From the NCBI RefSeq assembly GCF_049445795.1, contig NZ_JBMSDT010000013.1, positions 124,001 to 188,000 of the forward strand: 64,000 bases of DNA. Direction: 5' to 3'. The first letter of the stretch is position 1. Every line of letters begins with the position of its first letter. Positions 40,603 through 49,106 of the stretch are shown piece after piece. The notes beneath the pieces are model-generated. The model had not been told where the DNA came from. It did not search any database and saw only the letters and a program-made list of their open reading frames with translations. This DNA comes from Larkinella sp049445795 (GTDB taxonomy: Bacteria > Bacteroidota > Bacteroidia > Cytophagales > Spirosomataceae). The translations under genes were made by a program, and so were the position numbers.

Positions 40603-41100
40603 ATGACGGAAACGCAAAACACCGTAGCATTTACCCCCGAGCGACTTAATAAAGCGCAGGAAATCATTGCCCGTTACCCTGAAGGCCGTCAGAAATCGGC
40701 CTTGTTGCCGTTGTTACACCTGGCGCAGGAGCAATGGGGCTGGTTGAGCCCGGAAGTGATGGACTATGTTGCCCGGATGCTGGATATTCAGACCATTGAA
40801 GTATACGAAGTCGCCACGTTCTACACCATGTTCCACCTGGAGCCGGTGGGCAAACACGTCATCGAATACTGCCGGACAGGGCCGTGCTGCCTGATGGGGG
40901 GCGAGGAAGTTTACGATTACCTGAAACAGAAACTCGGCATTCAGGCGGGCGAAACCACCGCCGATCAGAAATTCACGTTGAAAGAAGTGGAGTGCCTGGC
41001 CGCTTGCGGGATGGGCCCTGTGTTCCAGGTTCGGGAAAAGTACTACATGAATTTGACCAAGGAACGGGTTGACGAAATTATTGACGAATTAAGCCGATAA
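40603..41100 (+). CDS. nuoE: NADH-quinone oxidoreductase subunit E
   Basis: A 165-residue NuoE with the thioredoxin-like [2Fe-2S] fold. N1a ligands: CRTGPCC (about 90-96) and CLAACGMGP (about 131-139). N terminus ARYPEGRQKSALLPLLHLAQ is usual for the family. Part of the NADH-input module with NuoF and NuoG. It follows the DUF29 gene after 6 bases and is separated from nuoF by a phytanoyl-CoA dioxygenase-like gene. Confidence 0.97.
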   Translation: MTETQNTVAFTPERLNKAQEIIARYPEGRQKSALLPLLHLAQEQWGWLSPEVMDYVARMLDIQTIEVYEVATFYTMFHLEPVGKHVIEYCRTGPCCLMGGEEVYDYLKQKLGIQAGETTADQKFTLKEVECLAACGMGPVFQVREKYYMNLTKERVDEIIDELSR

Positions 41101-41156
41101 TAGATAAATCAATTCCAGCCATTCATAACCCCTAAATTCCACGTAGGCACACACCC

Positions 41157-42188
41157 ATGGAAAGCAAGTTGAAGGACAAATTGCGTCGCGTTTACCGGAT
41201 GGCCAAATTCCGGATGAATAACGGACCGCTTGATTTTGAAGAGGAGACCTTGCCCTGGATCGATCGGTCCAATGCCGATATTGATGCCTTTGTGAAGAAA
41301 TTTAAAACCCCGAAAGACTTTCCTTACGACCTGGGGCAACTGCTGCGCGACTGGCGGGATAAAGGCTACGTCATTCTGCAACAGGCGATACCAGTCGAAT
41401 GGATTGACGGGTTATGGCAGGAAATAGAAGAGGTGGTTGATAACCACGAGAAGTATTCGGTTAAGTCGCTGGTCTATCAATTTAACGAAGGCAAAGAAAC
41501 GCCGATCAAAGACGTACCGAAAGAAAAGCTGAAAGGAATCGGCTCCCGTTTGCTCGAATACCACAATAGCTCGGTTGCGGCCAAAAAGGTGATGACGCAC
41601 CCGCACATTGCGACGTTTCTGCAAGCCATTTTTGACGAGAAAACGACGGTTTTTCAAAGTCTGATTTTCAAGTACGGCAGCCAGCAGGCCACGCACCAGG
41701 ATTTTCCCTGGGTGCGGTCGAAAATTGCCAGCCATCTGGCGGCCGCCTGGATTCCGCTGGAAGATGTCAGCCCGGATTCGGGCCCGCTGGTGTACTACCC
41801 CGGCTCGCACCGGCTGCCTAAATTCAATTTCGGGACCGGAATCCTGTACCGGGAAGACGAGTCGTTGTACAGCCCCGACGATTTTTCCAAATACCTGGAT
41901 AAGATCTGCGCCCAAAACGGAATCGAGAAAACAGTGCTGCTCCTGAAGAAAGGCGATGTTTTATTCTGGCACGGCGCACTGGCCCACGGAGGAAGCCGGA
42001 TCAACAAACCAGAACTGACGCGCAAATCGTTTGTTTGCCATTATTCAACCGTGCGTTCGTATCCCAAACACCGCTTTGAAGAAGGCGACAAATCGATTGC
42101 GCAATTACACAACGGTATTACCATCTACGCGAACCCGACTAATCTGGCCGAAGAGGACATTATGACGACGGGGAAAGCGTGGAATTGA
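41157..42188 (+). CDS. phytanoyl-CoA dioxygenase (PhyH) family protein inside the nuo operon
   Basis: A 343-residue non-haem Fe(II)/2-oxoglutarate oxygenase of the PhyH family. The iron triad is readable: His-x-Asp in ATHQDFPW (about 179-186) and the distal His in HGALAHGGSRIN (about 266-277), with Arg in ELTRKSF as the likely 2-oxoglutarate anchor. GPLVYYPGSHRLPKFNF is a common PhyH motif. The substrate is not known. Proteins of this type hydroxylate lipids or small metabolites; placement between nuoE and nuoF is odd. Codon usage and GC content look like the neighbours, so recent foreign origin is not evident. Confidence 0.85.
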   Translation: MESKLKDKLRRVYRMAKFRMNNGPLDFEEETLPWIDRSNADIDAFVKKFKTPKDFPYDLGQLLRDWRDKGYVILQQAIPVEWIDGLWQEIEEVVDNHEKYSVKSLVYQFNEGKETPIKDVPKEKLKGIGSRLLEYHNSSVAAKKVMTHPHIATFLQAIFDEKTTVFQSLIFKYGSQQATHQDFPWVRSKIASHLAAAWIPLEDVSPDSGPLVYYPGSHRLPKFNFGTGILYREDESLYSPDDFSKYLDKICAQNGIEKTVLLLKKGDVLFWHGALAHGGSRINKPELTRKSFVCHYSTVRSYPKHRFEEGDKSIAQLHNGITIYANPTNLAEEDIMTTGKAWN

Positions 42189-42236
42189 CTTTTTGATGTA
42201 CACATAGGGTGACGAACCCGTTTTTGAAATAAGGCT

Positions 42237-43577
42237 ATGGGCAAAAAAATTCTGCTCGAACACATTAACGTCCCCGGCATCGAAACCTACGATGTATACC
42301 GGAAACAGGGCGGGTACACGGCGGTTGAAAAGGCGCTCAAAACCATGACGCCCGAAGCCGTGGTGGAAGAGGTTAAAAAATCCGGCGTTCGCGGTCGCGG
42401 GGGCGCGGGCTTCCCGATGGGCATGAAGTGGAGCTTTCTGGCTAAACCGGAAGGCGTACCCCGTTACCTGGTCTGTAACGCCGACGAATCGGAGCCCGGT
42501 ACCTTCAAGGATCACTACCTGATGAAAAACATTCCGCACCTGCTGGTGGAAGGAATGATCATTTCGAGCTACGCCCTGGGTGCCAATAAGTCGTTCATCT
42601 ACGTGCGGGGCGAGTTGATGTATGTGATTCATATTCTCGAAAAAGCCATTGCCGAAGCGAAAGCGGCCGGTTTTCTCGGAAAAAACATCCTCGGTTCGGG
42701 CTACGATCTGGAACTGGTCGTTCAGCCGGGCGGGGGAGCCTACATCTGCGGGGAAGAAACCGCCCTGCTGGAATCGCTGGAAGGCAAACGTGGGAATCCG
42801 CGTAACAAACCGCCGTTCCCGGCCGTCAAGGGGCTTTACCAGAGTCCGACGGTGGTGAACAATGTCGAGTCGATTGCCACCACATCGTGGATCGTTAACA
42901 ACGGGGGCGATGCCTATGCCGCGATTGGTGTCGGCCGGAGTACGGGAACGAAGCTGATTTCAGCATCGGGCCACATCAAAAAACCGGGTGTGTACGAAAT
43001 CGAGCTGGGCGTACCGGTTGAAGAATTTATTTACTCCGATGAATGGTGTGGCGGTATTCGCGACGGTCACCACCTGAAAGCGGTCGTGGCCGGTGGGTCA
43101 TCCGTCCCGATTCTGCCCGCCAACCTGATTCTGAAACTGGCCAACGGCGACCCGCGCCTGATGAGCTACGAATCGCTGGCTGAGGGCGGTTTTCAGACGG
43201 GAACCATGCTCGGTTCGGGCGGTTTTATTGTCTTCGACGAAACGGCCTGCATCGTCCGGAATACCTGGAACTTCTCCCGGTTTTACCACCACGAATCTTG
43301 CGGGCAGTGTAGCCCCTGCCGGGAAGGAACCGGCTGGATGGAGCGAGTCCTGCACCGGATCGAATACGGGCACGGCAACATGCACGACATCGATCTGCTG
43401 GTCGATGTGGCTAAAAAGATTGAAGGAAACACCATCTGCCCGCTGGGCGATGCGGCTGCCTGGCCCGTCGGGAGCGCCATTCGGCACTTCCGCGACGAGT
43501 TCGAGTGGCACATCACCAATCCGTCCGAAGCTACGCGGCCGGGCGCGGTTTTCAAAGGTGATATGGCGCTGGTGTAA
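42237..43577 (+). CDS. nuoF: NADH-quinone oxidoreductase subunit F
   Basis: A 446-residue NuoF, the NADH and FMN binding subunit. Marks: VRGRGGAGFPMGMKW (NAD/FMN glycine loop, about 52-66), CNADESEPGTFKDHYLM, and the N3 [4Fe-4S] ligands ESCGQCSPCREGTGW with the distal Cys in NTICPLGDAAAW. Length normal. It begins 48 bases after the PhyH-like gene and is followed by the second DUF29 gene. Confidence 0.98.
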   Translation: MGKKILLEHINVPGIETYDVYRKQGGYTAVEKALKTMTPEAVVEEVKKSGVRGRGGAGFPMGMKWSFLAKPEGVPRYLVCNADESEPGTFKDHYLMKNIPHLLVEGMIISSYALGANKSFIYVRGELMYVIHILEKAIAEAKAAGFLGKNILGSGYDLELVVQPGGGAYICGEETALLESLEGKRGNPRNKPPFPAVKGLYQSPTVVNNVESIATTSWIVNNGGDAYAAIGVGRSTGTKLISASGHIKKPGVYEIELGVPVEEFIYSDEWCGGIRDGHHLKAVVAGGSSVPILPANLILKLANGDPRLMSYESLAEGGFQTGTMLGSGGFIVFDETACIVRNTWNFSRFYHHESCGQCSPCREGTGWMERVLHRIEYGHGNMHDIDLLVDVAKKIEGNTICPLGDAAAWPVGSAIRHFRDEFEWHITNPSEATRPGAVFKGDMALV

Positions 43578-43605
43578 GCGTAAACACAATTAATCATTCG
43601 ACGCT

Positions 43606-44037
43606 ATGGAAGAAATACTGCTGTTACGGAAAATGGTCGAAGAGCATGATTATCAAAGTGCTCTCGCGCTCATTGATGAAATGGAGGAAATGGCGAAGGA
43701 TGACAAGATTACAAAAATAGAAGCCTATGTTCTCGTCTTATTGATTCATTTAATCAAACAGCAGGCCGAAAAACGGACGACCCGGTCATGGGATCATTCG
43801 ATCGACAATGCGCTGGACGGTATATATGTTTCCAATAAGCGTCGGAAAGCGGGCGGATTTTATTTGACACATGATGAACTACGGGAAGCGGTAGAGGAAC
43901 GATTTACCCGCGCCCTGAAAGATGCTGCCCACGAAGCTTTTGAAGGAATTTATTCAGCCGCACAACTAGCCGGTATGATCGATACCGAACAGGTGAAAAA
44001 AAAGGCACTTGAGCTTATTACAACCTACGAGCCTTAG
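43606..44037 (+). CDS. DUF29-like protein inside the nuo operon (second copy)
   Basis: A 143-residue protein related to the first DUF29 gene: EEILLLRKMVEEHDYQSALA then EAYVLVLLIHLIKQQAEKRT and TRSWDHSIDNALDGI, keeping the L..HL(I/L)K pattern and the RSW..SI motif, although the WQYQP residues differ. C terminus predicted helical with charged residues (ALKDAAHEAFEGIYSAAQLA). Soluble, function unknown. It lies between nuoF (28 bases) and nuoG (nearly touching: nuoG ATG at 44042, 4 bases after the stop). Confidence 0.8.
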   Translation: MEEILLLRKMVEEHDYQSALALIDEMEEMAKDDKITKIEAYVLVLLIHLIKQQAEKRTTRSWDHSIDNALDGIYVSNKRRKAGGFYLTHDELREAVEERFTRALKDAAHEAFEGIYSAAQLAGMIDTEQVKKKALELITTYEP

Positions 44038-44041
44038 TTAC

Positions 44042-45127
44042 ATGGAAAATACACAACCTCAACTGTTTAAAGTCACCATCGACGGGATTGAAGTCGAGGT
44101 GGAACCCGGAACGACCATTTTGCAGGCGGCCCGGAAAATCGGTGGCGATGTGGCCCCACCGGCCATGTGCTACTACCAACCCCTGAAAGGCAGTGGCGGC
44201 AAGTGCCGGGCCTGTCTGGTTCGGGTGGCGGCCGGTTCGGCCAAAGACCCGCGCCCGATGCCGAAACTGGTGGCGTCCTGCATCACACCCGTTCAGGATG
44301 GGATGGTGGTCGAAAACCGCTCCAGCGAGCAAGTGCTGAACACCCGGAAAGCCATCGTGGAGTTTCTGCTCATCAACCACCCGCTCGATTGCCCCGTTTG
44401 CGACCAGGCTGGCGAGTGCGATTTGCAGAACTTTGCGTTCAACCACGGCATGGCAACGACCCGCTACGAGGAAGAGCGCCGGACGTTCGAGAAGCACGAC
44501 ATTGGTCCGTACATCCAATTGCACATGACGCGCTGCATTCTGTGCTACCGCTGTGTGTATACCGCCGATCAGATTACGCAGAAACGCGTGCATGGTGTGA
44601 TGGGCCGGGGTGATGCGGCCGAAATCAGTACATACATCGAGAAAGCCATTGATAATGACTTCTCCGGAAACGTCATCGACGTGTGTCCGGTGGGCGCGCT
44701 GACCGACAAAACGTACCGGTTTAAAAACCGGGTCTGGTTTACCAAACCGGTGGATGCGCACCGCGACTGCCCAACCTGCTCCGGCAACGTGACGCTCTGG
44801 TACCGGGGTGAGGAAGTCATTCGGGTGACGGCCCGGAAAAACGAGTGGAACGAAGTAACCGAGTTTATCTGCAACACCTGCCGGTTCGAGAAAAAGAAAA
44901 CCAGTGACTGGGTGATTGAAGGCCCGACGAAGGTATCGCGCAGTTCGGTGATCTCGGCCAACAAGTACCGGCGGGATACGGTTATTCCGGATTTCCAGAA
45001 AAAACTGGCGGCTGCCACGTATACCGATGTGCATGAAGAACGCGACACGTCGCAACTGGGTATTCAGCAACTTCCTCCAGAACGGTTTGCGCCGGTTTTA
45101 CCGCATGCCAACGATCCCGAACCGTGA
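44042..45127 (+). CDS. nuoG: NADH-quinone oxidoreductase subunit G, short form
   Basis: A 361-residue protein corresponding to the N-terminal half of NuoG. [2Fe-2S] ferredoxin domain (about 1-90; MCYYQPLKGSGGKCRACLVR), the His/Cys cluster LLINHPLDCPVCDQAGECDL, and a [4Fe-4S] site RCILCYRCVYTADQ with DVCPVGALTDK; then HRDCPTCSGNVTLWYRGEEV and EFICNTCRFEKK. The large molybdopterin-like domain of E. coli NuoG (about 900 aa) is missing. Short NuoG proteins are, as I recall, the usual form in Bacteroidota, so this is probably not a truncation. The ATG at 44042 gives the family-like N terminus. Confidence 0.95.
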   Translation: MENTQPQLFKVTIDGIEVEVEPGTTILQAARKIGGDVAPPAMCYYQPLKGSGGKCRACLVRVAAGSAKDPRPMPKLVASCITPVQDGMVVENRSSEQVLNTRKAIVEFLLINHPLDCPVCDQAGECDLQNFAFNHGMATTRYEEERRTFEKHDIGPYIQLHMTRCILCYRCVYTADQITQKRVHGVMGRGDAAEISTYIEKAIDNDFSGNVIDVCPVGALTDKTYRFKNRVWFTKPVDAHRDCPTCSGNVTLWYRGEEVIRVTARKNEWNEVTEFICNTCRFEKKKTSDWVIEGPTKVSRSSVISANKYRRDTVIPDFQKKLAAATYTDVHEERDTSQLGIQQLPPERFAPVLPHANDPEP

Positions 45128-45130
45128 AAT

Positions 45131-45171
45131 AGACAAGAGAGGATAGACAAAAGATGTAAAGTCTCTTGTCT
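45131..45171. repeat. iterated-word intergenic hairpin (AGACAAGAGA type), nuoG-nuoH
   Basis: AGACAAGAGA (45131-45140) is perfectly complementary to TCTCTTGTCT (45162-45171), enclosing AAGATGT and a second copy of the AGACAA word. Further out, ACATCTAACATCTTT can pair with AAAGATGT. The words recur near 51889-51922, 53164 and 58444. Confidence 0.8.
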
Positions 45172-45191
45172 CACATCTAACATCTTTAAAA

Positions 45192-46343
45192 ATGAATTTG
45201 ACCGAACTCATCATTAAAGCGATCATCATTCTCGTCCTTTTTGGCGTGACACTGCTGATTGCCATGTACTCGACCTGGGCGGAACGGAAAGTCGCGGGTT
45301 TTATCCAGATTCGCTTTGGGCCAAACCGGGCCGGACCGGGCGGTATTTTCCAGCCGCTGGCTGATGCCGGAAAGATGTTCTTCAAGGAAGATTTCATTCC
45401 TTCGCAGGCCAACAAATGGCTGTTTATCCTCGGCCCCTGTCTGGCGATTCTGACGGCCCTGATGTCGAGTGCGGTGATTCCGTTCGGCGAAAGCATCCGA
45501 TTCGATGATCTGCTGATTCCGGTTCAGGGCATTGAAATCAATATTGGCATTCTGTATATCTTCGGTGTCGTGTCGCTGGGGGTTTACGGTTTGATGGTCG
45601 GCGGTTGGGCTTCCAACAACAAATTCTCCCTGCTGGGCGCGATCCGGGCCGCTTCGCAGAACATCAGCTACGAAATTGCCTTTGGCTTGTCGATCATCGC
45701 CATCCTGATGATGACCGGTTCGCTGTCGATTCGGGCGATTGTGGCCGAGCAGCACGGCATTGCCTGGAACGTCTTCAACCAGCCGCTGGGCTTTATCATC
45801 TTCCTGACCTGCGCGTTTGCCGAATGTAACCGGACCCCGTTCGACCTGCCGGAGTGCGAAACCGAACTGGTAGGCGGTTATCATACCGAGTACAGTTCCA
45901 TGAAACTCGGTTTTTACCTGTTTGCCGAGTACATCAACATGTTTGTGTCGTCGGCGGTTATTTCGTCTCTGTATTTCGGCGGGTACAACTACCCCGGGAT
46001 GGACTGGGTACGCGAAACCCTGACCGGTTCCCTGGGTGCGGCAACCGGCCATAACCTGGCGACGCTGATCGGTACGCTCGTGCTGTTTGGCAAAATCTTT
46101 TTCTTTATTTTCTTTTTCATGTGGGTTCGCTGGACACTGCCCCGGTTCCGGTATGATCAACTGATGAACCTGGGCTGGAAAAGCTTTATTCCGCTCTCGG
46201 TTTTGAATATCGTGGTAACCGGTTTTGGGTTGTTGTTTGACATTAAGTACGCTAGCTGGGTTATTGTGATTGTCATGGTCGTGCTGGCCGTGGCTTCGCA
46301 GGCCCGGGCACCCAAGGAAGTCGTTCAACCCCAGCGATCCTGA
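45192..46343 (+). CDS. nuoH: NADH-quinone oxidoreductase subunit H
   Basis: A 383-residue NuoH with eight predicted membrane helices. Marks: STWAERKVAGFIQIRFGPNR at the first loop (about 29-48), LPECETELVGGYHTEYSSM (about 219-237), and FFIFFFMWVRWTLPRFRYD (about 300-318). Part of the quinone chamber of complex I. Long antisense frames on the other strand are ordinary shadows. Confidence 0.98.
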   Translation: MNLTELIIKAIIILVLFGVTLLIAMYSTWAERKVAGFIQIRFGPNRAGPGGIFQPLADAGKMFFKEDFIPSQANKWLFILGPCLAILTALMSSAVIPFGESIRFDDLLIPVQGIEINIGILYIFGVVSLGVYGLMVGGWASNNKFSLLGAIRAASQNISYEIAFGLSIIAILMMTGSLSIRAIVAEQHGIAWNVFNQPLGFIIFLTCAFAECNRTPFDLPECETELVGGYHTEYSSMKLGFYLFAEYINMFVSSAVISSLYFGGYNYPGMDWVRETLTGSLGAATGHNLATLIGTLVLFGKIFFFIFFFMWVRWTLPRFRYDQLMNLGWKSFIPLSVLNIVVTGFGLLFDIKYASWVIVIVMVVLAVASQARAPKEVVQPQRS

Positions 46344-46361
46344 TAACGTTTGACACGCCTT

Positions 46362-46925
46362 ATGCAATTAACGAATCGATCCAAGCAAGTCAGTAACAAG
46401 CAGATGACGCTGGCCGAGAAGATGTATCTTCCGGCGGTCATGCAAGGGCTGGCCATTACGATAAAGCACTTCTTCGGCAAGAAAGTCACCGTGGCTTATC
46501 CGGAGGTAAAACGGTATTTAGGACCGGTTTTCCGGGGCCATCACGTCCTGAAGCGCGACGAAGACGGTCGCGAACGCTGTACGGCCTGCGGGTTATGCGC
46601 CGTAGCCTGTCCGGCCGAAGCCATCTCGATGGTCGCTGCCGAACGGAAAAAAGGGGAAGAAAACCTGTACCGGGAAGAAAAGTACGCAGCGGTATACGAA
46701 ATCAATATGCTCCGGTGCATCTTCTGTGGACTGTGCGAAGAAGCCTGTCCGAAACAGGCCGTTTACCTGCGCCACGACCGGATGGTACCTGTCTTTACCG
46801 AACGCGACGAAGTAATTTACGGCAAAGACAAACTGGTCGAGAAACTCGACGACCGGTATGTCCGAACCAACCCAGAGGTGCAGGCAACGCCCACGGAACC
46901 GTCACTGTCGCGATCAGTATCCTAA
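46362..46925 (+). CDS. nuoI: NADH-quinone oxidoreductase subunit I
   Basis: A 187-residue NuoI with two [4Fe-4S] ferredoxin motifs: CTACGLCAVACP (about 70-81) and CIFCGLCEEACP (about 114-125), carrying clusters N6a and N6b. The ATG at 46362 is preferred; an in-frame TTG at 46350 would add four residues. The gene follows nuoH after 18 bases and is separated from nuoJ by an iterated-word hairpin. Confidence 0.97.
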   Translation: MQLTNRSKQVSNKQMTLAEKMYLPAVMQGLAITIKHFFGKKVTVAYPEVKRYLGPVFRGHHVLKRDEDGRERCTACGLCAVACPAEAISMVAAERKKGEENLYREEKYAAVYEINMLRCIFCGLCEEACPKQAVYLRHDRMVPVFTERDEVIYGKDKLVEKLDDRYVRTNPEVQATPTEPSLSRSVS

Positions 46926-46930
46926 TTTTC

Positions 46931-46995
46931 GTTTAACGTTTGAAGTTTAACGTTTAAGGCTCTTGATGAAAAACGTTAAACCTCAAACGTTAAAC
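46931..46995. repeat. iterated-word intergenic hairpin (GTTTAACG type), nuoI-nuoJ
   Basis: Arm 46931-46954 pairs with 46972-46995 with 23 of 24 positions complementary. Words are GTTTAACG, GTTTGAAG and their complements. The segment 46945-46962 is identical to 4553-4570 in the distant exb spacer. Confidence 0.9.
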
Positions 46996-47010
46996 CTTAA
47001 ACACTAAAAA

Positions 47011-47529
47011 ATGAAGCCTACTGAAATTTTATTTTACGTACTAACCGCGATAACGCTGCTGAGTGCCTCGTTTGTGGTCACGGCCCGCAACCCGATCCAC
47101 AGTGTATTGGCGCTGATCCTGACATTTTTTACGCTCTCGGGGCATTATATCTTGCTGAATGCCCAGTTTCTGGCGGCCGTCAACATCATCGTTTACGCGG
47201 GGGCTATCATGGTGTTATTTCTGTTCGTCATTATGTTTCTGAACCTGAAAAAAGAAGACGAAGAATCAAAAACCACCGTGACCAAGCTAGCGGCAGTGGT
47301 TGTGGGGGGCGTTTTGCTGGTGGTGTTGGTTGCGGTTTTTCGGGCGGCTTCCCTGACAACCTATAATCCGTCTACTTATACTGCCGAAGTCGGTCTGGTA
47401 GAGGGGCTTGGCATGGTTCTATACAAAGATTATTTGTTACCGTTTGAGCTGGCGTCGGTCTTGTTGCTGGTTGCCATGGTCGGGGCCGTGATGCTGGGCC
47501 GTCGTGAACCGGGTGACAGGCATTTCTGA
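47011..47529 (+). CDS. nuoJ: NADH-quinone oxidoreductase subunit J
   Basis: A 172-residue NuoJ with five predicted membrane helices; ARNPIHSVLALILTFFTLSG and AVNIIVYAGAIMVLFLFVIM are typical. It is the last gene of the operon here: a strong bidirectional terminator starts 7 bases after its stop and the next gene is on the other strand. NuoK, L, M and N, needed for a complete proton-pumping complex I, must be elsewhere or absent. Confidence 0.96.
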   Translation: MKPTEILFYVLTAITLLSASFVVTARNPIHSVLALILTFFTLSGHYILLNAQFLAAVNIIVYAGAIMVLFLFVIMFLNLKKEDEESKTTVTKLAAVVVGGVLLVVLVAVFRAASLTTYNPSTYTAEVGLVEGLGMVLYKDYLLPFELASVLLLVAMVGAVMLGRREPGDRHF

Positions 47530-47535
47530 TAACAT

Positions 47536-47580
47536 CATTAAAAAAGGGGGCTCTCGTCGACGAGAGCCCCTTTTTTAATG
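47536..47580. terminator. strong bidirectional terminator after nuoJ
   Basis: CATTAAAAAAGGGGGCTCTCG pairs with CGAGAGCCCCTTTTTTAATG apart from one bulged G, with loop TCGA (arms listed as adjoining words CATTAAAAAA, GGGGG, CTCTCG). T-runs follow the stem on both strands. It separates the convergent nuo and exopolysaccharide transcription units. Confidence 0.93.
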
Positions 47581-47596
47581 TAATCTGTAAGTTGTA

Positions 47597-49081
47597 TTAC
47601 CGTGAGTTGATGACTTTCCGAATACCCAGATAGCCACCCGCCGAGTTGTAGAGCAACTTCCCGTAATCATTCGCGAACGATGCGTTAATCTGGAACTCGC
47701 CCAAACCGCCCAGGTCGACCGGAGCTACCAGGCTGAATAAAGTCGACCACTGCTTTGTCTTCGGATACGGCTCGTTGTAGGTGCCGATGTTGTCGCTATA
47801 AGAAAGCTTTCCGAGCCACTGAACCCGACCCAACGCACCCGACAGCCCAAAATGCAGCAGGCTGACCCGGTTGTTGCCAATGGCCCCGTTGGGCAAACCG
47901 GCCCGCACATCCGTTCCCGGCGTCATAAAAGGAGTACCAATCGTGCGTCCCTGATAGACCCAGCCATCGACATATTGGGAATGATTGAAGTAGTTATCCC
48001 GACCGCGCTTGGCGGGATTATCGATTAAAAAGACGGGACCACCCTGGTTTTTGGTGTACAGAAACTCGGCCAGAAACTCATTGATCGAGAAAAACGAACG
48101 TTCCTCCCGGGTGTTTTTAAAACGAATCCCCTGCAAGCCATCGCGGATATTCGTCAGGTAAAACAACGAGCCGTCGTCGTACATGCTTTGGCGATACATG
48201 AGTACGTTGAGCGCGCCAAAGTCGACCTCAAGCGCCAGATCGACGGTACCAAGGTGATTTCCAACCCGGTTTTCTTCAAAACTCGGCAGGGTGGTATCGA
48301 TCTTGTTCGAGTTGCGGTGCGAGGTAACCACAAACCAGTAGCTTTGCAGACTCGAAGGCAGGTAGCCATTATTCGTAAAATCCGGCGAAATTTTATCGGA
48401 ATACCCCGCCCATTGCACCTGGTGATTGATGCCGGCATAGAACTTCACTTTTGAATCCGGTTTTCCCAACCGTCCGTATAAGGCTTTCTGATGGAGGTAG
48501 GTGTCCCGAACAATGCGGTCGTTATCGAACCAGCCGTGGTTATAAAAGGCGTTGATAGCCACAAAGTTATTGGTGAACGGAAGCGGAACAAACCCGCGCG
48601 TACCGATCTGGATCACCGGAATCGGCAGGGCATTGCCCGACCAGGCATACGAACCGGACGTCAGCGTGGTATCCATCAGGCCGTATACATTCCGGCGACG
48701 ACCCGCGTAAAACTCGATGCTTCCGTAGCGGGCCTTAACGTAGGCTTCCGGCAGGAGAACTTTCGTTTTCCCGGCTACATTGCCGACTACCTCAACGCCG
48801 TAGCCCCAGTCAAATTTTTTCTGGCGCACGAGGCCACTATCTAAAACGGCAACTCCATAATCGGACGAAATCCCGACGCGAAGTGTGGCTGCGGGGGTTG
48901 TCGTGGGTACAATACCGAATTGATTGGCCCGGAGCCAGAACGGCGTCCGGTCACCGGACGACACATACGCCCCGGCCTGTACATCGTACCGGGTTGTTTT
49001 GGGAAAATAGGCCCGTTGGGCAACAACCGGATGGAGAAAGCATGCGTAGCACAGGAACAGCAATCCGGCTTTACTTTTCAT
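47597..49081 (-). CDS. capsule assembly Wzi family protein
   Basis: A 494-residue outer-membrane beta-barrel protein of the Wzi-like family, which in E. coli anchors capsule polysaccharide to the surface. The preferred ATG at 49081 gives a signal peptide (MKSKAGLLFLCYACFLHPVV, cleavage near VAQ); the frame is open further upstream but into the sugar transferase gene. The mature part alternates aromatic and charged residues as in a barrel; FWLRANQFG near the N terminus and LNVLMYRQSMYDDGSLFYL are typical spots. It ends the polysaccharide gene run, 17 bases past the shared terminator. Confidence 0.85.
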   Translation of the reverse strand: MKSKAGLLFLCYACFLHPVVAQRAYFPKTTRYDVQAGAYVSSGDRTPFWLRANQFGIVPTTTPAATLRVGISSDYGVAVLDSGLVRQKKFDWGYGVEVVGNVAGKTKVLLPEAYVKARYGSIEFYAGRRRNVYGLMDTTLTSGSYAWSGNALPIPVIQIGTRGFVPLPFTNNFVAINAFYNHGWFDNDRIVRDTYLHQKALYGRLGKPDSKVKFYAGINHQVQWAGYSDKISPDFTNNGYLPSSLQSYWFVVTSHRNSNKIDTTLPSFEENRVGNHLGTVDLALEVDFGALNVLMYRQSMYDDGSLFYLTNIRDGLQGIRFKNTREERSFFSINEFLAEFLYTKNQGGPVFLIDNPAKRGRDNYFNHSQYVDGWVYQGRTIGTPFMTPGTDVRAGLPNGAIGNNRVSLLHFGLSGALGRVQWLGKLSYSDNIGTYNEPYPKTKQWSTLFSLVAPVDLGGLGEFQINASFANDYGKLLYNSAGGYLGIRKVINSR

Positions 49082-49106
49082 AAAATCGATTAGAGACACA
49101 ACACGT

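Noticed and set aside
44018..45070. 350-residue open frame antisense to nuoG
   Set aside because: Full overlap with a well-supported nuoG; no family resemblance.
45186..46367. Long open frame of 393 residues on the strand opposite nuoH
   Set aside because: It lies entirely over nuoH in antisense and has His/Gln/Arg-rich low-complexity composition typical of shadows in GC-rich codons.
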